A DNA stretch of 64,000 bases from Pratylenchus scribneri. Its lineage: Eukaryota > Nematoda > Chromadorea > Rhabditida > Pratylenchidae. Where the stretch lies: assembly GCA_030063045.1 (NCBI GenBank), contig JAQSEB010000111.1:310001-374000 (forward strand). Direction: 5' to 3'. Below the pieces are notes generated by a model. It was not told the origin of the DNA, did not search any database, and saw only the letters and a list, made by a program, of their open reading frames with translations. The position numbers and the translations under genes were made by a program. Shown piece by piece: positions 11,449-23,294 of this stretch (positions are counted from its first letter, which is position 1; every line of letters begins with the position of its first letter).

Positions 11449-12008
11449 AGGAAATATAAGCCAACATGAATTGGCCTATGGGGAATTGGAAATTGATTGA
11501 TTAAATGATTTTGCTGATTTTGATGATTTGTGTTTTATGATAAATACATTAATATTAAAAAATTAATTCAAAATATTCAAAGATTTTATCGAATAATTTC
11601 TTGGAAAATTATACCCGTATTTCTTTTTCTTCCATTAATAACTCCTTCCTCTTAGCTTGAAGTACTGTAATATCTCATGGCAGGAGAACTTTTTGACAAA
11701 AATTTTTATTGCATTTCTTTGTGCCATTGGCCTCTATCTCTATGTATAAAAAACGCTATACTTTTTTCAAAAAGTCTACATATAACAAAGTTAGACCCCA
11801 AATTTTACCCATCATTGAGGCTTAGAAAATTAGAAATCACGGCGGGTCACTAATAGAAGAGAGGTAATCAATTTTAAAAATAGAATTTTAAAAAAGAATG
11901 AATTTGTTCTAAACATGATAAATTCCGTAATAAAAATTCACAAAAATTCCTAAATATAATTTTATTATATTTTATTCCATTTTCGAACGAAATTATATAC
12001 TAAATTTT
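11449..12008. other. Intergenic region
   Basis: No gene seen. A segment near 11670-11725 (CTCATGG, then a run ending TTTTTATTGCATTTCT) resembles 15672-15720 inside a GT31 intron, suggesting a dispersed repeat. Confidence 0.4.
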
Positions 12009-12302
12009 TTAAAGACAACATTTATATTTGAATGAAGTGTTAATATTCCCGGCACAATCATCACTCGAATATTCCTCATATGTATTTGCATTGCATCCAC
12101 TTCTTTTCATTGGGTCGGCCCCATTCATTGTTTCTGTACAATATTTGGACCATTCACTCCCATTCGGGCATTTCTCCACTAAACATGGATGTAGTTTCCT
12201 CCAGCTGAGAAAACCGCCAGGACAATCGTAGACTGCGCAAATGTTGATGACAAAAATTATGGCCAAAAGAAATTGGACAATTAATTTCAAATGGAAAAGC
12301 AT
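12009..12302 (-). CDS. Small secreted cysteine-rich protein (97 aa)
   Basis: A single open exon begins with a strong signal peptide (LIVQFLLAIIFVINICA) and contains eight cysteines in a mature part of about 75 residues, ending in KYKCCL. Trp and Gly positions (CPGGFLSWRKLHPC, CPNGSEW) suggest a compact disulfide-bonded fold. I do not recognise the family. It could be a structural, antimicrobial or effector-type secreted protein. No neighbour clarifies its job. Confidence 0.6.
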   Translation of the reverse strand: MLFHLKLIVQFLLAIIFVINICAVYDCPGGFLSWRKLHPCLVEKCPNGSEWSKYCTETMNGADPMKRSGCNANTYEEYSSDDCAGNINTSFKYKCCL

Positions 12303-12951
12303 TTTGTAGTTTTCTATAAATAAATTTACTAAAATTAAAAATCAGTGCAAAATAATATTTGCACAAAATTAAATAAATGGAAATGAAGTGCGCGAAAGTA
12401 CATTGATTTCATACTTCCTTCATTTAAAGCAAATATTAAAAAAAAACTAAATGATGTGATGAATGAAATGAAGAGACACTATTAAATACGGAATATTTGA
12501 GCAGAGTTTTGTCATAAAAAATGCGACTTAATTGATCAAAAGAAACTGTTTGAACATAATTCCTTAAATCCACAAAATTGTAGACATCGCCTACGTCTTA
12601 ATTTTTGTAATCATAGGAAAAATAATGAATAGCTAAATTTTTTATAGTAGCCAGATAATTCGTTTTTAGGATTATATTTTCGTCAACAATTTTTTGCAAA
12701 TCCATTTCATTAAAAATTTATAATTAAAATTGTCTCCAAAAAGAGTTATCAACAAAAATAAAAACACATAAAATCAAATCAGTACCAACAATTCCAAGAA
12801 AAATTAATTAGTAAAAAAATAAAATTACAAGAAATTAAACATAAAGAGTTAAGCATTTATCATCTATTAATTAATAATTATTAAAATTTATCAACAATTA
12901 TTTTGGTCGATTTAACACATTTAATGATATTCCTTTGCTCTTTTTCTCAAT
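12303..12951. other. Intergenic region
   Basis: AT-rich spacer between two minus-strand secreted-protein genes. It holds the upstream region of the 12009-12302 gene and the 3' flank of the ShK-like gene. Nothing else is visible. Confidence 0.45.
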
Positions 12952-13522
12952 TCAAAAAGGATCACAATATTCTGGGCAAGTTGAATTCAACGACATATAA
13001 ACAATCAAATTTCGTTCTTTCCTTGCATCGTCACACTTTTTCTTCACATCTGCCTCTGCCCCTAATTTTCCAGCTGCACCGCCTTTAATGCCGCAAAACA
13101 ATGGATCATTCTTTCCACTGAAATTATTTTATTTAAATTATTTTTCTGTCAATAAATTTACGGCTGTTGGCGATGACAACAAATTTCACAAGTTTCGGCA
13201 CAGTGCAATGCTTGGGTTACCCATGCTAAAATATAAAAAATCAAATATTAATTTATTTAGTATTTTCAAATTGAAATATTGATGAAAAAATTAATAAATT
13301 ATTTTATTTCTGACCATCGGAATCTTCGCACAATTGCTGATTTCTTGTGGTACCACTTGGGTTGAACATTGCATTGCATTGGTCCAATGTATAAACCTGA
13401 TCATTTTGACAACCAGTTGCTGATCCCAATGATGGGGTGCATGCCCCCAATCCTGCGCCATGATTTTCTCCAAAAAGTATAAAAATAATTGCAAAAGAGA
13501 AAAGTAATGATAAAGTAGACAT
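12952..13522 (-). CDS. Secreted ShK-like cysteine-rich protein (145 aa)
   Basis: Three exons, 13522-13315, 13225-13162 and 13117-12952, join in phase. A signal peptide (LSLLFSFAIIFILFG) precedes a mature Cys-rich region. The segment CEDSDAWVTQALHCAETCEI followed by C-C has the W-x-C-x3-C-x2-C ending typical of ShK-type modules (C-x-D...C-x2-T-C-x2-C). A second Cys cluster ends with TCPEYCDPF. ShK modules are common in secreted nematode proteins, alone or attached to enzymes, and many are not toxins. I infer only a secreted disulfide-rich protein. The donor of intron 1 is GTCAGA, not the usual GTAAG. Confidence 0.65.
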
Positions 13523-14619
13523 TTTTGTTGGATTGGAATTATTTATTAAAATGGCAATAATGGAAAATATTTCGATTTAAATAGTTTTGATAAACAAAGA
13601 ACTTTTCCTATTTCCAATTTTAAAATTTCCAAAAATAATCCAAAGCTCCAGCCATCTTTGTCTGGAAATAAATCCAGTGCCTTTGTGGTTTAAAAATATT
13701 GGCGGATAAAAAAAGAGAAGAGTTTACATTTGGGATAATTCGAAAAAACGGTGGAAAATTTTGAAAAGCAAACAAAAAAAATTTGAAACTAAAAAAATAT
13801 TTTTAGCCAAATAAAAGTTTATAATTTAAATGAATATAAATATTGATTGATATATATTTATAAATTTAAAATGAATTAAAAAATTCTTGAAAATATTTTA
13901 ATATCTTAAAAAATGGAAGAAAATAAATAAATATTTTTTTAAAATGTTAATGGATGTTGATTTATTTGATAAAATGATGTTGTGAAATTAAAGATTACAC
14001 ATTTTATTAAAATTTATTTATTTCTAATTAAATATGCAATTACCAATTAATCGATTGTTCTAATTATCTAAAATTCGAATTGTTCTAAAACCCAACTGTT
14101 GAATGATTGATTAAAATCAACAGAAACCGATATTGGGCCAATTTGTACCATCATTGACGCATATTCCTCTTAATTTTATTGAATTCATTGGCCTCCTTTT
14201 TTGAATATTTGCACAGAGGCTATTTTATTAAAGTTGGCAGCAAACATTAATCTCGCTCCCAAAAAGTCATTCATTATAAATAAATTCATCCAATTTGCCC
14301 TGCTGATGAGAAAGTTCATGCTTCATGGATCCAAATTTAATTGTCAAATTTGCCCTTTGTCATTTAAATTAATTTAATTATATTTTTATAAATTATACCT
14401 AATCGTAAAAAAAGTATGAAATATAATAAATTTTTATTTTTGCCGTTGATCAAATGAAAATGGCCAAATTTAAGAAATGGGAATTGGGCTCTTGCTCAAT
14501 CCAGGTGCCTTTTTATTGATTGAATATCAAATATCTACTTTATCCATCCAATATACCCTTTAATAAATAAATTTAATTTAGAAAATATTTTAAAATTTAA
14601 TTTAAATAAATATTCGACA
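13523..14619. other. Gene-free region of about 1.1 kb
   Basis: Divergent spacer between the ShK-like gene and the GT31 gene. No open frame with a sensible splice context and no repeat structure was seen. Confidence 0.45.
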
Positions 14620-16357
14620 ATGCAAAAAATCAGAGTGAAGCCGAAAACTTTAAGGTTGGGCAAAAATAATATTCAAAAATAATATTTTCATGCAAATTCA
14701 GTTGCCTAAAGTTGGCCATTCGTTTCTTCCTCCGTACACTAATATTCATCATTTTTGCCCTCATTGTCTATAATATTTTCTCAAATTTATATTTAATCTA
14801 CAAAAATTGGGATCGACGAAAATTTTCAGCGGAATTTAAAAATTTGCACTATAATTATTGGTTGGATGTGCCAAAAGTGATGCCATGTAATTCGGAAACA
14901 AAATTATTTATTTTGATACTTTCAAGGAGGGAAACATATATTAATAGACATGCAATTCGGACGACTTGGTTTAATGATAGGGTTTTTAATTAAAATAATT
15001 AAAAAAATTATTCACCAAATATTTTCCACAGGTCAATGGAACTGTTATGCGCTTTTTTCTCTCGGATGAAAATCCGGAAAAGGTTTATCAAAAATAATAA
15101 ATTAATCAAAAAATAAATAAAATTAGAGTCATTTTGGCGATTATTTCATGCGTTCAAATCAAACGGAAGCATTGAATAAATATATTTTGGAGGAATTTGA
15201 ATATTATGGGGACACGGTATTCCTAAATGGCATTCCGGACACATATGCAAATTTGCACATTATGGTATACCCAAAAATGCAAATGCATTCCCCAATATTT
15301 TATTAGATGCACGCCGCATTCACTTGGCAACAGGAATTTTGCCCCCAGGCAAAATATGTGCTCAAAACGGACGACGATACCGTAGTCCATTTGGGCAGAT
15401 TGGACCATTGGATTAAAAGAAAATTTGATGTGGAATTGAAAAATAAAAATCAGGCAACCTGTTTTGGATGTCCCGTAATCAATTCAAAACCAATTCGGCA
15501 AGAATATCATCGATGGTTTATTTTATTTTATTTTAAAATTTATTCAAAATGGAAAAATTAATTATAAAAGAGAAGGAAATACCTGGTTCAGATTATATTC
15601 TTGGTTAAAAAAAATAAAAAATGTATAAAACTCTTTTAATTCCCCATCGTCGATTTCGAAGACCCATAGCTAGCTCATGGTAAGATAAAATTCAAAAAAA
15701 ATTTTATTGCATTTTCTCAGTTCCCTAAAGAATAATAAAATCCGGTAATGGTTCAAAAATATCCACAAATTTAGTAATTAAACCCTCAATTTTTCAAATT
15801 TTTAAAGGTTGAAAAATAATTACTCATGGGAAATTAAAAGAGGTGTCAATAAAACAAATTCATAATCCTAGGCCATAAATACTAAATTAGGGTATAAATT
15901 TTATTCCATGCAAGGTACGTTCCGAAAGAAATTTACCCGAATGCGACATACCCATATTATATCCAAGGATGCACTTATTTATGTTCATCCAAGGCAATTA
16001 ATCAAATTATGGCAAATTGCCCAAAAGTGAATGCAGTGAATATGGAGGATGTTCTCTATACGGGAATTGTTGCAGAGAAAGCGAATGTCAGTCGATCCGA
16101 TCAAAGATGGCATTTTTATTGGGGAGGACCACATGTGAGGATTTGATTTAATTTTAATAATAACATTCTATTATCTATATTTATAGTTTGGCAAAGAAAC
16201 ATATTGTCATGAGGGCGTTCCATATATAACCGCTGTTTTTTCCTATTTAAATTCACTGGAAATGTTCAAAAGTTTATATTCAAATTTGACATCGGTTACT
16301 TGTAAAGAAGAAAAAACCACAACAATTAAATATAAAAATCAAAATACATTTAATTAA
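14620..16357 (+). CDS. Beta-1,3-galactosyltransferase-like enzyme, GT31 family (367 aa)
   Basis: Seven exons: 14620-14654, 14702-14981, 15032-15082, 15127-15264, 15307-15515, 15915-16134 and 16187-16357. All phases agree. The protein is a type II Golgi enzyme, with a short basic N-terminus and a TM anchor (FFLRTLIFIIFALIVYNIFS), and transfers a hexose from UDP-sugar to glycan acceptors. GT31 marks are FILILSRRETYINRHAIRTT, the DxD-type metal site LKTDDDTVV, Y-P-x-Y-x2-G (YPYYIQGCTYL) and the acidic VNMEDVLYTGIVAE. Length fits the family. The first ATG sits in a tiny 35-nt exon that supplies the cytosolic tail. Intron 5 (399 nt) is much longer than the others. The exact linkage specificity cannot be told. 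Confidence 0.85.
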
Positions 16358-16904
16358 TTTGAATAAAAATAAATGAATATATGAAATTATTTTATTTTCT
16401 TGAATATTTTGATAATGAATGAGAACCAATTTGCCAAATTTCCATTTATGATATTGTTCTTTTTTAATTAATTTTTGAGGCTTTTTATTATTAAAATTGA
16501 ATTGAATCCCAAAAGAATGTTATAAAGTGCAAAAAAAAGAAAAAAAAGAATTAACGCATATTTGTCCAGAATTGATCGAATTAAACCATTTTGATTTATT
16601 CGATTCAATATGAATTTGATTAAATGTACTAACATGAGGGATCAATGATGGAAAGTGGGGATCAATTGCTATGAAATATTTGCATTTTTATTTTCTACTT
16701 AATAAATACATGTTAAATAAATTTAAAAAATTTTGTGCCTGCCAAAATTCCCCAGGCTAACCTCAATAAATTGTCCACTTTTTCGCATAATTTCATGAAA
16801 TTCTATGCTGAATTTTATTCGAAAGATTAAAAGATTAGTCAAATTAATATCTTATTTATTAATTATCATTTATTTTTTTATTCTTCTCTTTCATTTAAAT
16901 CCCT
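16358..16904. other. Intergenic region
   Basis: 3' flanks of the convergent GT31 and Pro/Gly-rich genes. AATAAA-like signals occur near 16363-16372. No further feature. Confidence 0.45.
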
Positions 16905-17364
16905 TTAAAATGGCGGAATTCCAGTTGGTGGTGAACCAGATGGAGAAAATTGGAATCCGCCATAGTCGCCGGGGCCGCCTGGGCCACCAAAACCTAAATA
17001 TTTCCAAATTTGAATAGAATTTATTTTAGAAATACCGAATGGTGGTGGCGGAGGACAATGGGAAGGCAATGTAGGCGGTGGGCCAGTTGGTCGCTCACCT
17101 GCTGGCGAGGGAGGACTACCGGTTGGAATGCAATCGGGTGGCAAAAGTTGGCGGCGATCCGGTTGGGAACTGAAACTAAAAATTCCAAAATTTCACTTTA
17201 GAAAATTTACAAATTTAATTATTTTAATCAAATTTATGGATATTAAATAAAATAAATAATTTAATTTAATTTACCCCTTCCGGCACTTGGCGTTTTTCAA
17301 TAGGTGAACCAGCGATGAATGGGATGACAAGGAAAAGGCCGAAAATAAGCAGGAAATTATTCAT
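16905..17364 (-). CDS. Secreted Pro/Gly-rich small protein with a one-base frame problem
   Basis: Exons are 17364-17275, 17175-17036 and 16993-16905. Exon 1 gives a signal peptide (LLIFGLFLVIPFIAGS) and then PIEKRQVPEG, with a KR processing site. Exons 2-3 encode Pro-rich (PTGPPPTLP, CPPPPPFG) and Gly-rich (GFGGPGGPGDYGG) stretches ending PTGIPPF. The open frame of exon 2 needs phase 2, but exon 1 ends in phase 0. Removing one base from the four-G run at 17274-17277 makes all three exons one frame of 105 codons. It is therefore either a consensus error or a broken gene. It resembles cuticle- or matrix-type low-complexity proteins. No family is assigned. Confidence 0.5.
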
Positions 17365-17420
17365 TTTTATTTAGTTTTTAATTTAATTTGAAATTATTTT
17401 ATGAATGGAATTTTGTCTGC

Positions 17421-17428
17421 CTTTTATA
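17421..17428 (-). promoter_or_regulatory. TATA box of the Pro/Gly-rich gene
   Basis: On the minus strand TATAAAAG lies about 57 bases before the ATG at 17364, a good core-promoter position. Confidence 0.5.
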
Positions 17429-17430
17429 GG

Positions 17431-18275
17431 CCAACAAATTCACTGAACATCAAATAAATTCCATTGTGTGAAAATAATCCCCCATAAATTAAGGGCGTCA
17501 TTGTGACTAATTGAAATGATCAATACGAAAATAAACAATGTTGATTATTGAATATTTTTGTCGTCATAATTTCAATAGGAGGAATTATTTTGATGAAAAA
17601 TGAAAATGAATGATCAATGCCAAAATTGCCCATATTTGGGACGCAATGGAACAAATTTTGTTTGTTCAATTTTATTAATAATAAAATAAATGGATCACAA
17701 AAATTTTAAATTTTAAGTGTTTTGATTTTGCTAGATCCTGCTTGACTTGATCAAAGCCGTATGGCCAAGTTTGAAGTGGAAATGTCAAATATAAAGTAAA
17801 CGACCATGCTGAATACATTGGTATATAGGCTTTGCATTTAGTTTTGGTCTTGGCCATTAAATATTTTTGAATTGATCTAATAAGTGTAGAAAATTAGAAA
17901 GTAATGGGATCGGTCTTGCTAAGGAATTTTGTTTGGATGCCCGATAACATGAACTGATTTAGATTTTAAATCATTTCAAAACTCTTTTTAAGGGAAATCC
18001 AATTTGATAAGATTCATTGTTTTGTCCAAGGGAAATTTTGGCCAAGTTATCGCCATTTGATGATATTGGATAAATATACTAATAGTAGAAATGATTGGAT
18101 ATTTGTTTATAGTTATAGGGCAGGATAGCGCAGGCGGTTGAGCTGTGGCAAATATTTTTTTTAAATTTTTATTCTTAACAAATTAATTCTCTGAGCCCCG
18201 AAGGGGCGAAAAAGACACAACGATCAGATTCCCAAACGAGGGGTGTTCGCCCGTAATAATAAATTCAAAAAAATT
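17431..18275. other. Intergenic region with a tRNA-like segment
   Basis: No protein gene is supported. The only structure seen is the tRNA-like stretch at 18119-18262. Confidence 0.4.
18119..18262 (+). repeat. Possible tRNA-derived (SINE-like) sequence
   Basis: GGCAGGATAGCGCAG followed by GCGGTTGAGCTG matches an A-box-like pol III promoter. CAACGATCAGATTCCC, about 90 bases later, is a weak B-box match. No 3' strand complementary to the GGCAGGA stem is present, so it is not a functional tRNA gene as read. A degenerate SINE head is the best guess. Confidence 0.3.
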
Positions 18276-20990
18276 TCATTCTTCTTTTGAAATAATATTT
18301 TTTGTATTCACAATTTCTTCCAATTCCTCCTCATTTATTGGACCATCCATTTGGTCACGGAATTTTTCTGCAATATTTATGCCGGAGAATACTTTTTCCA
18401 AGAATTTGCTCAATTTTTCATGTTCAGCCACTGGTTTTCCCCTCGTAATTGGCATCGGGAATTTCTCTTTGAAATGTTCGTATCGAATTCGAATTTTGGG
18501 TAAAATTGGTTCTGAGCTCCCAGATTCAAAATCAATCAAATGATATACCAATCGACGAGTCTTGACGAGCTGTGTCAGAAAATACAAGAAATTTCAGCGC
18601 GCTTGCACTTTTGGCCAAGTTATGGCCATTAAAACTATTTTCCCATAAAAGTGCTTGGTCTCCCCTATGGGTCGAAAATTTTAAAATTTTTTTCATGGCC
18701 ATATTATAGCTCAATCGACGCGCCTCGATGAGAGAAGCTCAAATTTGCCATCGGTTTCGCATAAAAATCAAAAATAAAAAAGTAATGACCATTTTTGTCT
18801 CGCTGGAATGTGTTGGAACTGCGGAGGAATGTAAGAGTGGACTCCGGAGTGTGCGTAGCCGAAGCGCGGGAACTGGACGGGCTTGTGGCGAGCGAAGCGA
18901 GCCACAAGCTCGTCTGGTCGCGCGGAGGCGGAGCACACGGAGGAGTCCACTCTGAAATGCCCACCGGAGCAGTTCCAATCCGTATTTCCTTTGCGCGACT
19001 GTAACTTTTTTATTTTTGGGTTTTATGCAAAAACGATAACAGATTCTTATTCAGCTCGTTGAGACGCGTCGTCTGAGCTAAATATGTCGATAGAAAAAAT
19101 TTATAACTTTTTCGACCCAAAGGGGGGACCCTTCACTTTTACGATTTTTTAATGGCCATAACTTGGCCAAAAGTGCAAGCGCGCCGGAATTTTTGATATT
19201 TTCAGACTCAGCTCGACGAGCTCTATCAAATGGTATATCATTTGATTGATTTTGAGTCTGGGAGCTCAGAACCAATTTTTCCCGAATTTTGCTTACTAAA
19301 AATAATGGAATAATAAATAAAATAATAAATCTGAAGGAAACGAACTTGCTTTTTCCGTCAAATTTTGTAAAATTATTTTGAGCACTTCAAGCAAGAATTT
19401 TTGCTCCTCAACGAATCTTTCCGGTATTTTACATTTTAGTGTTTTTGCCGACATACTTGCCATAAAACATCTTTTCAAAAATAACCAAATATTCACATTT
19501 TTGATGGCAACACGCAATGCAAAACGACGAACAAAATTATAAGTGAAAAAGGTGAAAATTCCGGCAGCAATTGGCCCCAAAACAAAACGTTTTTTGCGAT
19601 GGGAATTTGGCAAAATTTGATGATTATTTTCATTATTATTTGTTGAATTTATATTTTTCAATTCATTTCGCCTTTCTTCCTCAATTTTCTTAAAAAATTC
19701 TTTTCGTAAATTTTCCTTCTTTTCTGCCATTTTTCTTCGAAATTTTTTATCATTATTTTGCCTAAATTCTTCCAATCTAATTTTATTTTTTTGTTTTAAT
19801 TCTTCCATTTCTCTTTTTTGTTTTATTAAAAATTCAATTTTTAATTCATTTAATTTTTCTTCAAATTTTTTCATTTCATTTTCATTCTCTTTTATTAATA
19901 TTTCCTCATATTTTTCCAATTCATCGTGCAATTCACTTTCCATTTCCATTTCAGTGATTTTTTTCTCAATTTCCTCCTAATTAATTTCAATTTTATTCTA
20001 CCATCCCTCTTCCCATTTTTTACCTCCAATAATTGTTCTTTCGATTTTTTCGTAGACCCAATAATTTGTTCAAAAAATAATCCAATTCCCCTTTTTCCAT
20101 TATTTTGTTCTTTTTCGGCCACTTCTTCCTCCTTCTTTTTACTTTCCTCAATTTCCATTATTTTCTCATTGTCCTTTTCAAATGCCGTTGGCACCATTCT
20201 CGGCTCAAGGTTGATTAGGCCGGCTTCTTGCAATTTTATCAGTGACATTTTTGGGTCTCCTCCAAAATCAAAATCCAATGGCGGAAGATCACGAATTTTC
20301 TTGGCAAATTTTTCAAACCGAGAATCAATTAGGATTTCTGGAAATGATGAATCAAATTATGAAAATAATATAAAATTTCGCCAACTTGATTCATTTGTCG
20401 CATTTTGCATTGCAATTTCAATGACATCATTCGCAAATTTTGCACTATGCCGAATTGGTTTTGGCAATTTACAACTTATTCTCCGCTTCAAAAACCACAT
20501 TCTAAAGCAATCAATGATTTTCTCATCCAATCCAGTATTTTTGCAAACTTCATTCATTACCAATTGGGGAATCACCCAGGCAACAATATATTTATTATTT
20601 ATAAACCCATCCGGTCATGAAAAATGTGATCAAGAAAAATTCCCTCTTTCTCCTTCTCCTATTTCTGTGTGATTTCTGAATCGATTAATTTATTTAAAAA
20701 TAAAAAATAATAAATTTTAATCACCGGAATTATCAAAGAATCTGTTGGATGCAAAAAATTGTAGACTGGACATGTTCCTTGATTACATATTTGATCCCCA
20801 TTTTCACATTCATTTTCCATATTAGAGATGGCTAAAATTAATTAATTATTAAAAATAAATAATATTTAAATAAAATTTTTTATTAAATAAAATTACCATT
20901 ATTTTGATGATTTTGCGGATTATTAGCCTCAATTAGATTCAATTAAATTTTCAATAAAAATATTAAAATTAAAAATATTTTTACACTCAT
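18276..20990 (-). pseudogene. Coiled-coil membrane-type protein gene, interrupted; function unknown
   Basis: The minus strand reads: a signal-like exon (20990-20897, with an in-frame TAA), 20831-20725, 20675 to about 20357, then 20310-20024, 19983-19344 and a final exon ending TTTCAAATAATAG-side at 18276. Features in order: a Cys pair (NECENGDQICNQGTC), a basic run RNRRRRKREFF, a hydrophobic stretch, a globular part (DEKIIDCFRMWFLKRR), a long charged coiled coil rich in Glu/Lys (about residues 190-330), and a hydrophobic FVLGPIAAGIFTFFTYNFVR. Joining 20675-exon and the next frame needs one base fewer in the GGG at about 20612-20614. An 800-bp foldback element separates the last exon. Start may be the Met at 20819. 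Family unrecognised. Whether the gene still works is unclear. Confidence 0.4.
18486..19290. mobile_element. Large foldback element (about 800 bp) with GC-rich centre
   Basis: The left arm (from about 18502) and the reverse complement of the right arm (to about 19288) match almost base for base over long blocks: AATTGGTTCTGAGCTCCCAG, TCAATCAAATGATATACCA, GCGCGCTTGCACTTTTGGCC. The symmetry continues inward to GAGTGGACTCC and meets at a GC-rich palindrome near 18895 (GCTTGTGGC...GCCACAAGC). Arms are about 390 bases. No transposase is encoded. It sits inside the 18276-20990 gene. Confidence 0.8.
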
Positions 20991-23294
20991 TTAGCCTCCA
21001 AATTAAATTAAAAAATTAAATAAATTATTTCTGAAAAATTTTAGAAATGATTTACTGGGACGAATAATTTTTAAAATAAAAAATATGTTAATAAACCAAT
21101 TCCGTGAATTTCTATTTATAAAGCGGCTTAATAAACCGCACCTTTGATATTTGATGCTTAAGGATCTATGAGTATATTGATTTAATGAAATTGGGCCGAG
21201 AAATGATGCGAGAATTGGTACGATGAAATGGGGAAAAATTGAGAAAAGATGGAAAAACAAAATGAAGAAGAGACGCGCGCGCGAAATCCGTACAAACTCC
21301 GAATTGACGGATCCATTTTTGGATTGTCTCCATCTGCTGTGGGCAAAATGTGGATCAAATTTTGCTAAATATCAAATTCTAATTGACGTCATTTTTGGAT
21401 TGTCTGAATCTGCAATTTGCAAAAATAAATGAGAATTTGAAAAAATTAAGGGAATGGGGGGGGGGGGGGAGGGGGGAGGGAATTATCATATCAATGATGA
21501 AGGGACGAGACCAAAACCCAAGAGATTGTGTCACGTAAAGTTCTTCCCTGATTCCATCCAAAGAATTTGATTTTGTTTTAAATTTGATATTTTAATTAAT
21601 CGGATTTTGTTGGATGATCCTTTTTTATATTGAAATTATTTTGATTAGAGGATAATTACTAATTTGCAAGAAAAACACACAAAAAATAATAGACCAATTT
21701 CATTATTATTCAAATGTTTTTAAATATCAATTTTTAATATTTAGTTTTTCGAATCAATTATTTTTAAACATAAAATACAAACTAAAATTGATTGTTCGAA
21801 TTTGATTCATTCTATGAAATTTTAAATTTGGAATGGAATATAAAAGTCACACAAATTTTAACCGAAAATGTTTAGTCAGCCGTCTACGAGATTAGAATTT
21901 TAAATAAGAATAATAGAAATACTATAAAATCTGTACAAATTAAATTTTGGCAACCAAAATATTTGAATCTAAAAAGCTGAATGGACTTTTGAAAATTTGA
22001 ACATACCAAAGTTAACATAAATGGGTTTTTACTTTTTATTAACGTCAATGAAGTATGTCTTTTGGATTTAGAGCGAATTTCGGCGCCAGGAGGGAGGATT
22101 TAAAATATATAATTAGTGGTAATGAAGTTTGAGGATCAGTAGAAAGAAGAGTACCCCCTATGGTTCGTTAGGCAGTATTAGGGTTAGGCAAAGATTTGAT
22201 TAAAAATAACGATTCACAAATATCCCTTTTTAAGAGTATTTTAAATGATTTTAATCTCATCCCATAGGGCTCTTAACTTTTTCATATTCATCCCCCAAGC
22301 TCCATTAATACTCTCTAAATAATTTATAAATTTACAAATTTTGAGGTACGATTTTTCAAGCCCAATATGCAATCTCGAAAAGTGGCGAGGGGATTGTAGA
22401 CCGTGGATAGGATTTTATCAAAAATTTGCTCTATGGAAAGTATATTTTGCGGCATAAAACAAATAATAAGAAAAATGCAGAAAAATTTATTTTTTAATTA
22501 TTTTAAATAAATCTATCAATTTGTTTATTGGATATTTACTAAAATAATATATTAAATAGAAAATTTTTGAAAATTAATTAAAAATAAAAAAATAAATATC
22601 TATTATGTAAAAAAATAAATTTATTAAATGAAAGGCTTGCTCGGCTATAAATGTAAAAGGAAAAAGATTACAAATTTTTTATCAAACATATTTCAAAAAT
22701 CTCTTTTGATGGATGGCATAGACGGGAGAGGGCTAAATTAAATCTAAATATACTGGATAAAATTAATATTGAGTTGGAAAATTTTGGAAAGCTTTTTTAA
22801 TTTTATTGAAAAAAATTTTAAAAAATTATTTTATTATAATAAAGAAATTTTGCAATTCAATTTATAGAGAATTTTTGCTGTCTTCAATAATGAATCTGTC
22901 TCAATTCTCAAATAATCAATCAATTGATTGATTGAAGGTAATATTTCGCATAATTCTTTCTCTCTTTACATCCACTCATTAGTCGGTCACACACTCTAAT
23001 TGCCCATTTAATTTTGGCCACATCGATCTATTTTTTCCTTCATTTTCCTTTCTCGAATCCCATTTGTTGTCCATTTCATTTGCATTTTGCAAAGATCAGC
23101 CGTATTCGATCCCCGGAAAAAGCCACCTAAAACTTGAGCAAAGATCAGCCGTATTCGATCCCCAGAAAAAGCCACCCTAAAAATTGAGCAAAAGCAGAGT
23201 TAGTCGAATTTGGTCAATTTGGGCATGGGGAATGCGCAAAATTTTATAAAATTTCATCTAATCGATGGCATAAATTGAATTTGAACCTCAAAAG
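20991..23294. other. Gene-poor region of about 2.3 kb
   Basis: No supported gene. Notable items are a G-rich tract at about 21455-21480 and a two-copy tandem repeat at 23089-23187. The remainder is AT-rich without exon-like frames. Confidence 0.45.
23089..23187. repeat. Two-copy tandem repeat, unit about 49 bp
   Basis: GCAAAGATCAGCCGTATTCG begins both copies (23089 and 23138). The copies differ by one substitution in the CCCCGG/CCCCAG core and by small indels. TATTCGATCCCC in each unit is reminiscent of a pol III B box, but no A box is near. Confidence 0.7.

Noticed and set aside
18704..19004. Several overlapping frames on both strands in the GC-rich foldback centre
   Set aside because: They mirror the palindrome and its higher GC content and do not resemble any protein.
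23089..23187. tRNA gene from the TATTCGATCCCC motif
   Set aside because: No A box, acceptor stem or cloverleaf is nearby. It is a simple tandem duplication.
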